A DNA stretch of 64,000 bases from Saksenaea vasiformis B4078 (GCA_000697055.1 JNDT01001818.1:186001-250000), one strand, 5' to 3'; positions 1 through 16,018 are shown, counted from the stretch's first letter. Program-made: numbers and translations. Notes: generated by a model from the letters alone, not told the origin.

Positions 1-1156
1 TTATATAGCAGATCCGGTGCGACGCATAAGACAGAGCAAAGCAATGTCGTGCCAACAAGATTAAAGAACGGGCAAGTCAATCAAACGCTGCTCCGAACCA
101 GACACAACACGTAGGCATAGATTGTCATAAAGATCTCCTTGCGTCTGCATGATTGGTAATTTCCGAAATACTAACGACATTTGCTTCATTGAGAGCAGTA
201 ATTACTACTCTTTATGCGTAACTGTTGCTGGACCTTCTGCAAAAACCTCTGAACAAAGGAAAGATTACATGACTTACTTAATGGTGTTAAGGATTGTTAA
301 TATTGATCCTAGCTTAACAAAGGGTCAGTGGTATATCAGCCGTAAAAGAGGAAGAGGAGCGCCTCACTCGTGAGAATATGCAATTTTTGCTACATCCCCT
401 GTTGTGAGCTCTCGGTGTTCGGATGACCGTTCCGGCATGATCCGTCCAGCCGCCGAGGATGAACTTGAGCGAAAGGGCTGTGTCAATTTCTTTCACTCTC
501 TCAGTTTAGCTTTGGAAAATGAAAGACGCAAGTAATTTTGAAAGATCACAAAGATGTTCGTTTAAGACGTTTTCATTATGCTGAGCTTTTAGCGTTAGTT
601 ATATTTGGTTCTCAGATGGAAATGCATCGGATTTGTTGTTCGATTTACCGAACTAGTGATGCAGGTCCTCAAAACAAGGCATTCCTAGTTGTCATCAATC
701 AGGTCATGCGGCACGATTCCACCCACAGACCTACTAGGTTCATATCAATGATAATGCTATGAAAGAGTGGCGTTCCGATGAACTTTAAAGACGTCACTGC
801 ACAACCGGCTAACTTTACTGTTTATTGAAATGATCCTGTTTTCTGCTACCTTTCCCTACTTACAAACAGCAGCTCATGTACTGTCCGTTCAGGTTTTGGC
901 TAATAACATACACAACTGTGTACATGCGTTCATATAGTCCAGGATTGTGTGACACTTTGGACGGACCCCGCCCAGTCTCCGCTGTTCAAGGCAGGGCAGG
1001 AGTGTAGCAGACTGAAAAAACTTTGTACTTTCCTGCAGCCTTTTTTCTTCTTTTTTTCTCTTTTCTTCCTCTTCTTCTTCCTTCTCTTCTCCTCTCTCTT
1101 TCTGTCTGTTTTTTTTTTCTATCTTTCTTTAGTTCTTGTCTTGTAGCGCTCCCAAT
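1..1156. other. Left intergenic region with pyrimidine-rich leader of the kinesin gene
   Basis: No convincing gene is visible between 1 and about 1035; the short open frames have no family resemblance. From about 1038 to 1140 the + strand is almost pure C/T. It ends 16 bp before the kinesin ATG, as is typical of the pyrimidine-rich promoter/5'UTR tracts in front of several genes here (compare 45586-45680). Confidence 0.5.
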
Positions 1157-4467
<3,311 letters not shown>

Positions 4468-5716
4468 TTACTGTTATATGATACCCCTCCATCATTCGAT
4501 TTCCTTATTCCTTTCTTTCTATCTATGGCCCGGCCACATTTACCCCTCTTTCCTTTGTATACCATCAAGAGGTTTACCACAACAAATTCGTATTTCCCAC
4601 CAGATTTGCAACTAAGATCAACTGTAGCTCGTTCATTCTCCTATCTTATGCCCTTATCGGACAATATGGATGAATATAATCAGAAGCCCTAGGAATCATA
4701 AATAGATATGTTCTGCAATTACAAGGTTTTTTTTTCTTTTTGGTCGTATTGAAAGATGCATATCGCGGTTTGGCGAATATTGGTGTTTTGCAGATGTTGT
4801 CTCTTCAGCAGCTGCTCATGTAAGTTGATCGAGGGTAGATACCTCCACAGATGCAATAGATTTGGAGATACTATGGAGATCGATCCACAAGCACGAATGG
4901 AAATAGGCGATTACTGTAATCCTCATACACACTGTAGATGATGTACATGCTGATCGAGATCTTTCAATCTTCAGCTTGATAGCTGGGTTAGAGAAATGGT
5001 ATGTTCTATCTCGTTTCTGTTAATTCTGGCGGGCTCATGCATCAGCACGAACCCTAAGAACAGAATAGGTCGTAAGACATTATCCTAAAGCAAAGACCTG
5101 CCAAAGATGTAACTCCTGCTCCAGGCGGCCGCTAAGCACAACAAGGGAGTATGATACACCTCCAACAAGGCGACTAGACCCAATCCAGGAGGTACCACTT
5201 CTGGCGGGAGCATAGCCCTCTAGCATGCAATCGTCCTTCCCAGACTGTTGGAGGAAAAAATTGTGGTTTGCTGCTCATCACAAGCAACTGCGTGTAGTAC
5301 GCTGTTTCCGGGAAAGCATGCCTGCGCTTGCGAATCTCTTTTCCACAGTGTGTGTGACCGGCATTTCCATGACATTGGTCTCCTTGGTATTCCTGGCCAG
5401 CATAATCAGTCAAGGCAGGTAAGGCAACCTGTCATACTGGATAGCTGTCTCTGGCCCTGAAAACACGACCCAACACGATTCAGGCTCAGCTAAGGATCCC
5501 CAGCGTACTCCAACTTGACATGTCAAATTTTCCACTGTCGTGTCACATAGACCATTGGCATCCTGGAGCTTGTGAAACTCATTAACGTCGAAGTATATCA
5601 TTAATTTTTTACAAATGTTTGTCCATCTCTCGGTGAGCCTTGAATTGTACTGTTTTTGTGTGTAGAATGATTTATTTAGTGCCGCGATTTGCGGTCACAT
5701 GTTGAAGATGAACTAA
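4468..5716. other. Intergenic, no gene recognised
   Basis: 3' flank of the kinesin gene followed by ~1.2 kb without a recognisable product. Two overlapping minus-strand open frames (5174-5413 and 5410-5601) lie just downstream of the retroelement relic on the same strand and may be further decayed element sequence, but they show no family motif. Confidence 0.4.
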
Positions 5717-6687
5717 CTAGGTATTGACTGAATTTTCTAAACTGGTTTTTTGGAGAAGAAGGATGCCTTTGGCAGTGATACGGGAAGGATGAAAAGGGGT
5801 AGAGCTGAAGACCGAGTCCCAATGGGCATGCCATATGGTCACAGTGATACAAGCAAGAAAGGTGTGGAAGTCGATGTTGAGGTGGGAGTGAAGAGGAGGT
5901 GGGGGAGGGTTGACGGTCAGAATATGGGCAGGAGTGAAAGATGCGGGTGTAAGAAGGAACTGGCGGACCAGGCGGGTCCATATGACTTGCTTTTGTGGGC
6001 AGGACCACAGAAAGTGTTCGCGTGTTTCGTTCTGACCGCAGAGGGAGCAATTGGCGATTGGAAATCGAGTGGGCGCCTTGAATTGTACTGGATTTTTACC
6101 ATCATAATCTATAAAATAAGTCAGACCCCGGATTTTTCCATTATTATGATCTGATGGCATAAAAGACTACATTTTATACATAAAGCTTCCAAACGTGGAG
6201 TAGACTAGCAAAATTTGGCACTTGGCACGCCTTTTCTGAACTTGCCTTTCTTCTGTCTGCAACTTTTCGTAGCTCGTAAACTGAAATATTGTTGGTATTC
6301 ACAAATGGACCTTGTCGTCATGATGTTGAAGGTTCTGGAGGAGCGGAAGCTGAACAAGATCGAGAACATAAGAATAGGAAGTAAATGCCAGTGTAAAGGA
6401 GTGGGACAAAGCAGATGATAAGGGTCATTAGCTGGTGGAGGCCACTGCCCAATAATGTGCATGATATCAGCAGGCAGTTTCGGAAGCAGCTCTGAAAGGC
6501 TTGGCCCTGGGCATGTCAACCCTTCTTTCACTTTCAAATCGGTAACCATAATAGCAAACCCTTTCTTGTCTTCCAGAATCGAGACTCGCCAGAGTGGTCT
6601 TGACTTTTTTTTTTTGAGGTCAACGACAGCCCTTCGTAGCTCGATATCACCAGCGACTGCCTGATGTAGATCCACCGTCAATAGCAC
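5717..6687 (-). mobile_element. Non-LTR (LINE-type) retrotransposon 3' relic with zf-RVT-like zinc knuckle
   Basis: On the minus strand the 5717-6160 frame carries CSLCGQNETREHFLWSCP followed by a tryptophan (C-x2-C...E-x2-H-x4-C). That is the arrangement of the zinc-binding domain after the reverse transcriptase in LINE ORF2 proteins. The upstream frame 6205-6687 is on the same strand and looks like the preceding tryptophan/proline-rich linker, separated by a frame break. No RT catalytic motif is present, so this is a 5'-truncated, decayed copy. Element identity is inferred from the zinc motif and context. Confidence 0.55.
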
Positions 6688-7580
6688 AAACTATATCTAT
6701 GACGGAGAAAAGGAACATCTGCGTTTTAGATTTGAAACTCTATTTAGGCTAGTCATCTTCGGTGAAAGAGTTACCACGTTATGTTATAGCGCATAGTTAC
6801 ATTTCATTTAACGGCGTTGAACTCAGCGTTGTTCAGCATGTGCGCTTGTAAAATAGAAAAGAAAGATCGCGTAGAATGGCAATTTTACAAAGTCTATTGG
6901 TGTTCTGGACGGCAATCGCTATTCCAACGTGCCCTACTGCCCGTAAAAATGTAAGATATTTCTCTGCAGCAGTTCCAGATCAGCCCGAGCCACAGAAATA
7001 ATTTGACGACGTTTAGATCACAAGATACATGAACAATAAGAAAAACAAGGTACCGTAATGATTGTAATCTAGCGATTGCTGAGACGTTCATTTAAAGACG
7101 TCGCAATAATTCAGCTATAGTATTCCTTGATTTTGAACCTAATATCTGTTGTTTCAAACCTGTATTTCCCTCGTCCCTTCTGAGGAGAATCGCTAAAACA
7201 AATTCACCAGAGATCCTGAGAATCAGTGTATATCGACTCCGTATTTGTTTGTTTTCAATGCTGAGAAAAACATTAAATTTATCAATATAAAGATATATAG
7301 ACAGTTTGGGAACCTAACGAATGGTTCTATTTCGATCATGCAAAAGTTACGGCCGCTCCTTGGTCTTCTCCAAATGCCAGCGGAAGTCTCTTATCACTTC
7401 AAAATTCATTGTCAGCCAACACACAAAAATAATTTCACGCGGCGCAAAACCCGCTTACCACACTCTCGAAACCAGGCTCCTTAAGCGGTTAAAGTACGCC
7501 TTCTTCTGCCTCACCATTTTGACCGGCATCCTTCAGCAGAAAAGAAAACTTTACCTAATTCTTCAGAGAGCGAATCCAGG
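6688..7580. other. Intergenic upstream of the myotubularin gene
   Basis: About 0.9 kb of AT-rich sequence with only short, unsupported frames. It probably contains the promoter of the downstream + strand gene. Confidence 0.4.
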
Positions 7581-9786
7581 ATGAACCAAAGTCGAACAGA
7601 TTTACTTAAAATAACACAGGTATGACCCGGGCGCCGGTTGTAAGCTTATTCACATGCCATTTGCAAAATAAGGTTGCCGACGTTCAGCTTGAGAAAGCTC
7701 AAGAAGTGCATATCGGCACTTTGCATCTCACCCTACATAACTTGATATTCAATTACCCTGAGGGAGAGTTATGGGTAAGTTGGGAAGAAGGACATTAGAA
7801 GAGGAGGGGATCCAAAACACACACACACACATACAAATGCATACATGAGAACACGCATAAGGGATAGAAGAAAGTGGTGAAGATTTTGGGAGAGTGTGGT
7901 AATACTCAAATGGTCTCATTCGCTTTGGTTTCCGATCCTTTTATTAAGTTCTTCTTCACCCCGACTCGTCAATTGTTCTCCCTCTATCCTCTTTCTTTCG
8001 CAGATACCTTATCCTATTATCCATACTGTTGAACGGAGACCTCCTTCCCTTCAATCCGGACGACATCCTCTGTTCATTCGTTGTCGAGATTTTCTCATCG
8101 TAACGCTTGCGATGCTGAAAGAAGGAGAAGCGCAAGACGTTTTTGACAGTGTCCAAAAGTTGACTTGTGTCAGTAAGTATACCGCGATGATTGATCGAAC
8201 AAGGTTTTCATCTTTTCTTTTCTTTTTTTTTCTATCTTAGGCTCGACGGAGCAGCTGTATGCTTATAGCTACCAACCGCAACCACCACTCAGTAGCAATG
8301 ATGGATGGAAGATTTATGACTCAATTGCCGAATATGAACGCATGGGAGTAACAGTCAGGACCGACAGTTGGCGATTTTCGACCATCAATAGGAATTATAC
8401 AGTAAGAGCAGCGAAGCGACGGGATGCGTATGCTTATCGTATCTACTTTCAAGTATTCCCCCACTTATCCGCGGAACCTTGTTGTTCCGACCAAAATCAG
8501 CGACAATGTCTTGAATTATGCTGCAAAGTATCGCAGCAAGGCTAGGATACCTGTTTTATCGTATATGCACAAAGATAATATGGTGAGAAATTTTCATGAA
8601 TGACATGGGATATGTGGACTTATTTGTCATCAGGCAACGATTACGCGGAGTAGTCAGCCGATGGTTGGATTTAAGCAGGCTCGATCCATCCAAGACGAAA
8701 AACTTATCGAAGCCATTTTTGCAACAAATGTGCCATCGGGACCTAATGGACAGACTGTGTATGGATCTACAGCAGCGAACCTAATTGTTGACGCCAGACC
8801 TATGGCAAATGCCATGGGTAATGTGGCCCGTGGCGCAGGGACTGAGAACATGGAAAATTATCGTAACTGCAAAAAAGTTTACATTGCCATTGACAATATT
8901 CACGTCATGCGCGACAGCCTGGCAAAAATGAGTGAAGGTATGTCGCGTACCGCTGATCCTAAGCTCATTTTCTCTTTATTTAGCCATGCAGGGTACTGAC
9001 ACCGGAGGTGTCGTGAACAGAAGTGCCTTGCAGCGATCGAACTGGTTAAAACATATTGGAATCCTTTTGGACGGCACTCTGACAATCGTCAAGAATATCC
9101 ATGTTTATAGTTCGCATGTATTGATTCATTGCTCTGATGGTTGGGACCGTACCGCCCAACTTGTTGCGATTAGCGAGCTATGTCTTGACCCTTACTATCG
9201 TACGTTCAGAGGATTCCAAGTTTTGATAGAGAAGGAGTGGATATCGTTTGGTCATAAGTTTGCGGATCGATGTGGCCATCTATCAAACGAGAAATATTTT
9301 GTCAACCTTGCGCACACTGGCAACGCCGCAACTAACACCATCAAGGATATGCAGAACAAGTTTTACAAGTCTAACTACTATCAGCGAGAGACAAGCCCAG
9401 TGTTCCACCAATTTTTGGATTGTGTCTATCAACTTCTACAGCAGTTTCCTACTCGATTTGAATTAAACGAACGTATGCTCATCGATCTGCATTACCATGT
9501 ATACTCGTGTCAGTTTGGGACATTTTTATTCAACTGCGAGGCAGAGCGGAAGCATTATCAGCCATACGATAAAACGAGCAGCATTTGGGACTATTTTGCA
9601 ACGTATCGAGAACGATACATTAACGAAAACTACGATCCAAACAAGGATGAGGACTTGGTAGATGGAGGTTCAGTACTATTTCCAAGCTCGGACAAAATCA
9701 AATACTGGGCCGGATTGTTCAACCGCAAGGATGAGGAAGTCAATGAATCAGTTGTATATGGGACATATCCATCATTTGACGAATAA
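7581..9786 (+). CDS. YMR1: Myotubularin-family phosphoinositide 3-phosphatase
   Basis: Seven exons giving 568 aa: 7581-7619, 7673-7774, 8004-8172, 8241-8401, 8454-8582, 8634-8937, 8984-9786. All introns are GT/AG and in phase. The N-terminal ~120 residues form the PH-GRAM region. The catalytic domain contains HCSDGWDRT, the Cx5R dual-specificity active site of active myotubularins (Cys about residue 351, Arg about 357), so it is predicted to be catalytically competent. Other family landmarks are NYTFSPTYPR-like sequence (here NYTYSPTYPR), ERxGWxVY-like upstream sequence, and FADRCGH downstream. The family removes the 3-phosphate from PI3P and PI(3,5)P2 on endosomal/vacuolar membranes. The length is short, as in yeast Ymr1. 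The start is chosen because this exon joins the GRAM exon in frame. Confidence 0.93.
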
Positions 9787-9831
9787 TATATATATATATA
9801 TATATATATAAGTTGTATATATATATTGAAG
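9786..9831. repeat. (TA)n microsatellite
   Basis: Nearly pure TA dinucleotides in two blocks immediately after the myotubularin stop codon; likely in the 3'UTR. Confidence 0.85.
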
Positions 9832-11286
9832 TAAAAAGAAAAAGAGGGAAAGACGCAACGATATCTATTATATGTCCTTGTAGACAAGGCAAATGATATG
9901 TTGTGTGTCCCATGTTACTGGCACATAGTTTTAAACGTTGATGTTCACACCTGCCGATAGCAGGATCAGACTTGCTGCTCTGCATGCTTATGCTTTCATT
10001 TAATCGAATGATTCTTTTTCTCCCATGACGTGTGGCAGACTCATGGCGAGTAATTTCGACATGAAGCAGTGTATATTCGCTTTCTGAGCAGGCTCGTCTG
10101 AATCCCTAGGCTAAAATGGCCCGAAGATTCGCGCGCACTTACACCATACGGGTTACTCGGTGTTTGACCAACTCGCATAGTTTGCGAATTATGTTACGCT
10201 GATAAAATTACAGAACACATTAATAAAATAGAATGGAAAGAGGAGCATTTTGATGCCAGAATCTGCATTTTACGTTGTCCACAATAGCAACAACGTGCAA
10301 TCATTAAAGTTGTTAAGCCGTAAGGAACGGTCTGGTGCCTCCCGTTAGGCATTAGAATGGTTTGATAAGACTCAGTTTTCAGATATATATACGGCTTTTG
10401 CGGATGACAGTTTTCTTGGTGACTCAGGATCTTTCTAAAGATCAGCGATTCCCTTACTTAAGTTCATGATGCTGATACGCCTGTCCTATCAATGGCCTTT
10501 GGTGCTCTCAATCGAATTCTCAAAAACGGATAGTATGCATATGAAAAGTGCCAAATAAAAGCTAGTCTTTTCCGGGTTTCCACGGACGATTTATGCGCCT
10601 AAAAGGTAGTAATGCAGTTTGTAACGAAAGACAAATTATCAATAGGTGATATGCCCGACGTACGTTTTTCTAGCCGAAAAGTAGATGAAGGCGATATCCG
10701 TCGCCTTGTCGACTCTATAGTTCTAGCAAAGTGGAGGGGACCTTTTGCGGCCTTATCTCCCACGTCGTTTAGTCCTAATTATTCTGAGTATGAATCGTCA
10801 ACATCGTTTCCTTTGGCGCCTTTCATTTCTACTTCGAATATTCCTTTTGATTGGTGAAAAGAGGTAGAACTTATCTTCTTCGTGTCTCCGCTCAGGTCCT
10901 AGATTAGGTATGCTTTCAACTCTCCACTGAGCCCTTGGTGTTCATTGAATGGCAACTTATGCTATTCTAAGTAAGTCCTCGCCCACGAAGAGATCAAGTC
11001 AATAGCAACGCAAGGAGACATTTCCAGCTACGCAAATTGTCCTGAAAATGTAGTATCTGTCGTCTTATACTCACATCCAGTAATGATAATTGTAAACAAG
11101 TTTGTGATCACTGTGACATGGTAGCGTGGTACCCAATCGATGTACTTTCTGAGTCCCGAAGTTTATTCGATGAGTAGGGTTGCATGAGAAGGGTAGATTC
11201 TGATATACTTCTGTTATAAAGTTGTAGCGGCTGTTTATCAGTGGAGAGATGTTTCATTTCGTGGTGTGTAATGATTTTGTGCGAGA
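9832..11286. other. Intergenic between convergent myotubularin and MAPKK genes
   Basis: Contains a + strand open frame at 10612-10857 (81 aa from an ATG) with no recognised family and no splice partners that extend it. Otherwise nothing is seen. The two flanking genes converge here, so their 3' ends and terminators lie inside. Confidence 0.35.
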
Positions 11287-12775
11287 TCACTTTCTTTGGG
11301 GTGGGCCTGAAACCCTTCGTGCCCATTTTTCCAGATCCACTTTTTCCGATGCCGAAACCAAATACTCGTGTTTCTACAACAAATATAGTCAAAAATAACG
11401 CAAGATCAAAATGAATCTTTCCTCACCATTAAATCACTTGGCGTAGCTCTTAGTTTGACATCCTTGATTAGACTAATCCGACGTAAGTTAGTGTGCAACT
11501 ATAGGAATATACACTCTTACCATTTATCAACAAAATCTGTCAAATCACGAGGGAATTTCCCTGGCGGGAATGTAGGGACAGGTTCATGTACAATATGTTG
11601 CAGTAATTCAAAGATCGACAGAGGATTACCATCTGGTGGGAAAGGGAACCTACCAAGAGCAAGTTCCATCAACGTGATACCCAAAGACCATACATCTGAT
11701 TTGACAGAGTACGGAGACCCCATGATACGTTCAGGCTGTCAATAATAATAATAAATGTCGGTGATATAGTCAAATGAATTGTCACACGACTTACACTCAT
11801 ATATGAGCTTGTGCCGACGAATGTATCTGCGACTGAATTGATCAACTGTCCGGATACACCAAAATCACAGAGTTTAATTTGACCTTGAGAATTGACAAGC
11901 ACATTTGACGGTTTAAGATCTAATGATTAAAGGAGATCAATACTGTTCCTTGTGCATCAGTTGCTATCCATTTCCTTACCCCGATGAATAATACGATGCT
12001 CATCATAAAGGTATATCAATCCGTCCACAATCTATACCACGTCGGCAATTAATATCTAAGCTCAATCTGTTCTCCGTATATTAATCTTCCACAGTGACAT
12101 ACCGCGTAAGCAATCTTTTTTAACACATCCAGCGGAACAGGACCGTGTTTCTTGTAAATTTGGTCCAGCGAACTATCATCCATGTTTGTTATGATGGACA
12201 CGGCGATTGCTTTTACGCAAAACGAGGGGGAAAAGAAAGGGAAATCGATGTATTATTTCACTTACCCTACATCCATGTACTCCATACAAATCGATATATC
12301 ACCACCATTCATGAAAGCGCCGTAAAAGCTCACGATGTGCCTTGAATTGCAATCGTGCATAAACTGTAGTTCGCGCATGATCTGTTTCCTCACATTGATG
12401 TTGGCATCAACGTGGATTATCTTGGACGTCGGATCAGTTTAAAATGCGTAATTTACCGTACTGTACCTTTCGTGCCATCACTGTATTCGTCCTAACATGC
12501 AAAACCTTGCACACGGTCCCGCCGTTGCCTCGACCAAGTTCATCGACTGACTTAAAATCCTCAGGACGCAGATCCAGCCGTAACTCAAGGCCAATCTCTA
12601 GCTCACTTAGCTGCTCACACAGCTTACTGTATTGTTCGTCGTTCAAACATTGGGATGATCGCCCCTTGGGTGCTGGTGCTGGTGCTGCATCGGATGGATT
12701 GACAACCACTGGCGAATTTTCAAGTGTAAGGTTTTTAAAGTTGCGCTTTTTCCTGCGTGGAATGTTATCAAGCAT
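11287..12775 (-). CDS. MAP kinase kinase, Ste7/Byr1/Fuz7 class
   Basis: Eight exons, 352 aa. On the plus-strand scale they are 12467-12775, 12266-12420, 12103-12172, 11980-12031, 11795-11919, 11521-11735, 11427-11472 and 11287-11373. The sum is divisible by three and every junction is GT/AG. The N-terminus ([12 protein letters not shown], residues ~7-18) matches a MAPK docking (D) site. The glycine loop is GRGNGGTV (81-88) with the catalytic Lys near 103. The HRD is assembled across an intron ([12 protein letters not shown]). The activation loop [19 protein letters not shown] has the Ser/Thr pair phosphorylated by the upstream MAPKKK in Ste7/Byr1, followed by [20 protein letters not shown]. 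The family phosphorylates a Thr-x-Tyr MAPK in mating/filamentation-type cascades. The Ste7-type activation loop separates it from Pbs2- and Mkk1-type kinases. Confidence 0.95.
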
Positions 12776-13389
12776 GGTGGGATAAGACAAGATTTGGTGA
12801 TGTGTGAGATGAAGGGAAGAAGAGGAGTCGTTTTCTGCTACAGGGAGACCAGAGGGATGCCCAGAAAGTCTGGTTCAGCCATAGTCGGCGCACCCCAAGG
12901 TGGACAATGAAATAGCGGGGATAGCCATCCAATCACAGTAAGTAGCGGCGCTGCTCCGCGTGCGTCGGAACTGAATCGATATCGCTTGGGGACTCGTGGG
13001 CGATGGCAGACTTTTTTGAACATCAATGTCGCGGTTTCAAAGTAAATGTCACGTAGTGAGAAAGGAACCGTTTGTGTAAAGCATCTTTCAAGATTCCAAC
13101 GTATTGTTCCATAATGGTACCAGTGCTCGGGTTATCCAGTCTCCTACTTAGCCTTTCTCTTCTTAGGAGAATCTAGTATTCGCATCGAACCCAGCGATAA
13201 CAACAACAGCAAGAGTATCTTGTCTTACACCGGACGATCATGTATTACATGCTTACATATTTATTCTCCACAAAATGAAATTCTGTGCATTTCACGGGAA
13301 GGCTATATTCTATTCTCATGAATTTGACGCTACCGCTACCAATGATATCAAGATCATCGAACTGTTGGTTTAGAAGCCCGTTGTCATTT
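12776..13389. other. Intergenic upstream of the MAPKK gene
   Basis: Presumed promoter of the minus-strand MAPKK; no other gene is supported. Confidence 0.4.
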
Positions 13390-13640
13390 TTGGGACAGTA
13401 GCAGATGGAAAAGTATCAGTAATGCCCTTTGTGTGTTTCTCAATCAAAACGTGCCTACGAGCATTCTTTTTAACGTTCTCAAGCGTATCATCGGACAACC
13501 CCATAGGATTCGGTGCATCTGTGCACTGTCCGAATATAAATACCCAATTACTCCTGGACAGCCATGTAGTTCATGGGATCAGGTCCTTCGTTCCCATCGA
13601 CAGTATTTGCTTGCCTGTTTTGTATAAAGACTGAACACCC
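13390..13640 (-). mobile_element. Degenerate internal-deletion relic of the DD34E Tc1/mariner transposase
   Basis: Minus-strand translation from ~13640 gives FIQNRQANTVDGNEGPDPMN, which aligns to FLYEDGQGNVVDENGRPEPM of the copy at 17623-18912. It then jumps directly to LGIYIRTVHR, matching LGIHVRTAQR about 90 residues further on in that copy. Stops and frame breaks follow. This is a short relic with an internal deletion that joins the N-terminal tail to the helix-turn-helix region. The alignment was done by eye. Confidence 0.6.
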
Positions 13641-13864
13641 ACCTTTGAAAAGGTAAAGTACTGATGCGAATCAACGATATATAAGTTGTCACTTCGTGTG
13701 GAGTTTATCTCTGGCTCTGATTTCGCAATAAAGTCTATTTATTCAACGCTTCCATTATATTTCTCGCGAGCTACTGTATTATGCATGCAACTACCCGACT
13801 AATACAATCTGACCTACCAGAATTTGTCTCTCTTTGCAATGACGGAGGTTCAGAAATTTTATAA

Positions 13865-14935
13865 ATACGAAATTACCTCCCGCTTCGAAATATGACGAAT
13901 AAATATGCAATGTCCAAGCAATCCTAGGGTTCTAAGAATACGGTTGATTGAAATGATCGCTGCTGTACAATGGTACAAATGTTCCTAAAGAAAGTACACT
14001 TGTTTTATTTGGAAAAGGTTTTCTGACAAAGATGACGTATAATGTGCGAACACCAAGCATTTACTCAGCTTTTGGACGTTCCGAGAGGAGCAACTATTCT
14101 CCAATGTGGATACCATTTCTTCAGTCAGTTTGTATGTATTCTCTAGGCCTTGGTTAAAGACTTCAGGAGATACCCAGACGATGACTAGATTAATAACTTT
14201 CCTTAGAACTAATTCTACCAATACCGTCAGCATAGATGTTGGTGGTATCATTATTCCAGATATCAGGGATCAATTGATTGTTGCGATGCGCGTCTGCCAC
14301 ATCCTCACACCTAATATACAGTCATATCAAAAGTGAAACCATGGATTGCTTGTTTCCTTTCTTCTCTTTTTTTTCTAACCAAGAAAACACAACTTTAGGA
14401 AAAGAACCCAAGTACTTGAAGGAGAGTCGGATGCATTTTGGAAATTGATATGCAATTCAAAGCCAAGTTACATCTTATTTCTAAGTCGTTGTGTTTGTTG
14501 CAGTGTAAGCTTGCGTTTTTCAGGCGTGTATTGCAGCGCAGATGAATCCAAGACAGGTGGGGATTCAAATCTCTACATTCAACACCACGTTAGCAGCAAT
14601 TACTCATTTTGTTCTTTCTTTCATCTTCTGCCACCGATCTTGTTCCTCTTCTTGATCACATTGGTGATTCAAATTTCTGGTTGAACTTGCACAACTCGAG
14701 GGGGAAGCTTCCTTGGATCTTTGAACGTCTAAACAAAAGGTTAAGAACAGAAAATCAAGCCATAAGGAGACCCTTGTACAGGACCTTGCAAGTAGAAAAT
14801 GATCTCCCGGTTCGAAAGATGACAAATAAACAGTAGTGTCCGATCGTCCTTGTTGTTTGTCAGTACAAATATCGCCAAACGAGAAGGGTCTGTTTGATTC
14901 ACAAGATGTCTTCCGAAAGAGATGACGCACAGCAA
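13865..14935 (-). repeat. Two diverged same-orientation copies of one ~130-bp fragment
   Basis: The segments ~13869-14060 and ~14796-14935 share an interrupted alignment. CTCCCGCTTCGAAATATGAC matches CTCCCGGTTCGAAAGATGAC, and GTACAAAT is followed in both copies by a diverged block ending at GATGACG. On the minus strand both read as related frames ending with a ...LYVIFVRK / ...LCVISFGR motif. This looks like a degraded duplicated element or gene fragment of unknown origin. Confidence 0.45.
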
Positions 14936-15841
14936 GCGCATACACGAGATTTGAGCAAAATTTATGCCCTATGGAGACTCGAGTCTCCTCTATAACTTGT
15001 GTATCGAAAGGCAGTTGAATTTGGATCTCGATCGGTGATACGAGGGTACATGAGATGAGCTTTATTCTTCTTCGGAACACTTAAAAACACTGCCCCTGCA
15101 TATGGTCATTTAGACATTGGGAAAAGGTTCCTTAGTACTCAACTCTGTTATAGCTCTAATTGCTCATTCACAACGAAGATAAGTTAATTGCTGCAGGTAG
15201 CTATTCCAATTATTTTCCTGCGGTACAGCATCTATTGATCTGGTGTCTGTATAACGCTGAAAGAAAGATCATGAAGCTGTCAAGTTCCTGCCTTATCCCA
15301 ATAAGGATAGCAGTTACTATATGAAAAGTAAAGAGTAGTCTTTTCACTCGATCTTTTTGCCATGCTTTCAACATCACTACTATCACGCCATTGAAGCATG
15401 ATGGACCTTTTCTCTTTCTAAGAAGTAAAGCACGCTTTATAGAGACGATAATTGTCACATTGACACGGGACGCCATTTTCAGCCCTTTTTCCTCGACACC
15501 ATGGCAAGGTCGACTAGAGCTCTTGAAGACCGTGAGTGACAAAACGCGCAGACCATTTCGACCTTGTCCTAGCTTTATTTTTATGTATGGAGTTCGCTGT
15601 TGTTGTCTGGTTTAGAATAACTGTCATGAGCTGTAGCGTTGGACTACATCATCTGAAAAAGAAGACTAGCGTTAGTGACCTCTTCTAGACTTTGCCGCCA
15701 TTGCTTGCCTTGTAGCCTTTTGCAGCGGTCAAAAGACTACTCAACCACCACGTAGGACCAAAAGGCAATCTAAAGGAATTACGCATGAGAGTACACACCA
15801 AAAGATGTAAACATGCACTGTGGGAAAAATGAACCAAGGAT
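14936..15841. other. Accessory intergenic region, nothing recognised
   Basis: Open frames of 66-158 aa occur on both strands but overlap each other and show no family motif or splice structure. Confidence 0.35.
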
Positions 15842-15958
15842 TACCAAGAAATACCACGAATATACCAATTTTTCGCGACCAGGAAATTATCAAAAATTGG
15901 TTTTTTCGTGGTAGTCCCACACCTGGTATTTCGTGGTAGCGTTTCACATTTCTTGGTA
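15842..15958. repeat. Long nested hairpin (three paired arms)
   Basis: Left arms taccaagaaat (15842-15852), accacgaa (15853-15860) and accaattttt (15864-15873) pair in nested order with aaaaattggt (15892-15901), ttcgtggt (15905-15912) and atttcttggta (15948-15958). All three pairings are perfect. The structure lies 60 bp before the first in-frame ATG of the nuclease-like ORF. Confidence 0.75.
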
Positions 15959-16018
15959 AAACATGGTGCTATCTTTGGGCATCTTGTGGTCTTTTCATTG
16001 TATTTCTTTGCTCTTACC

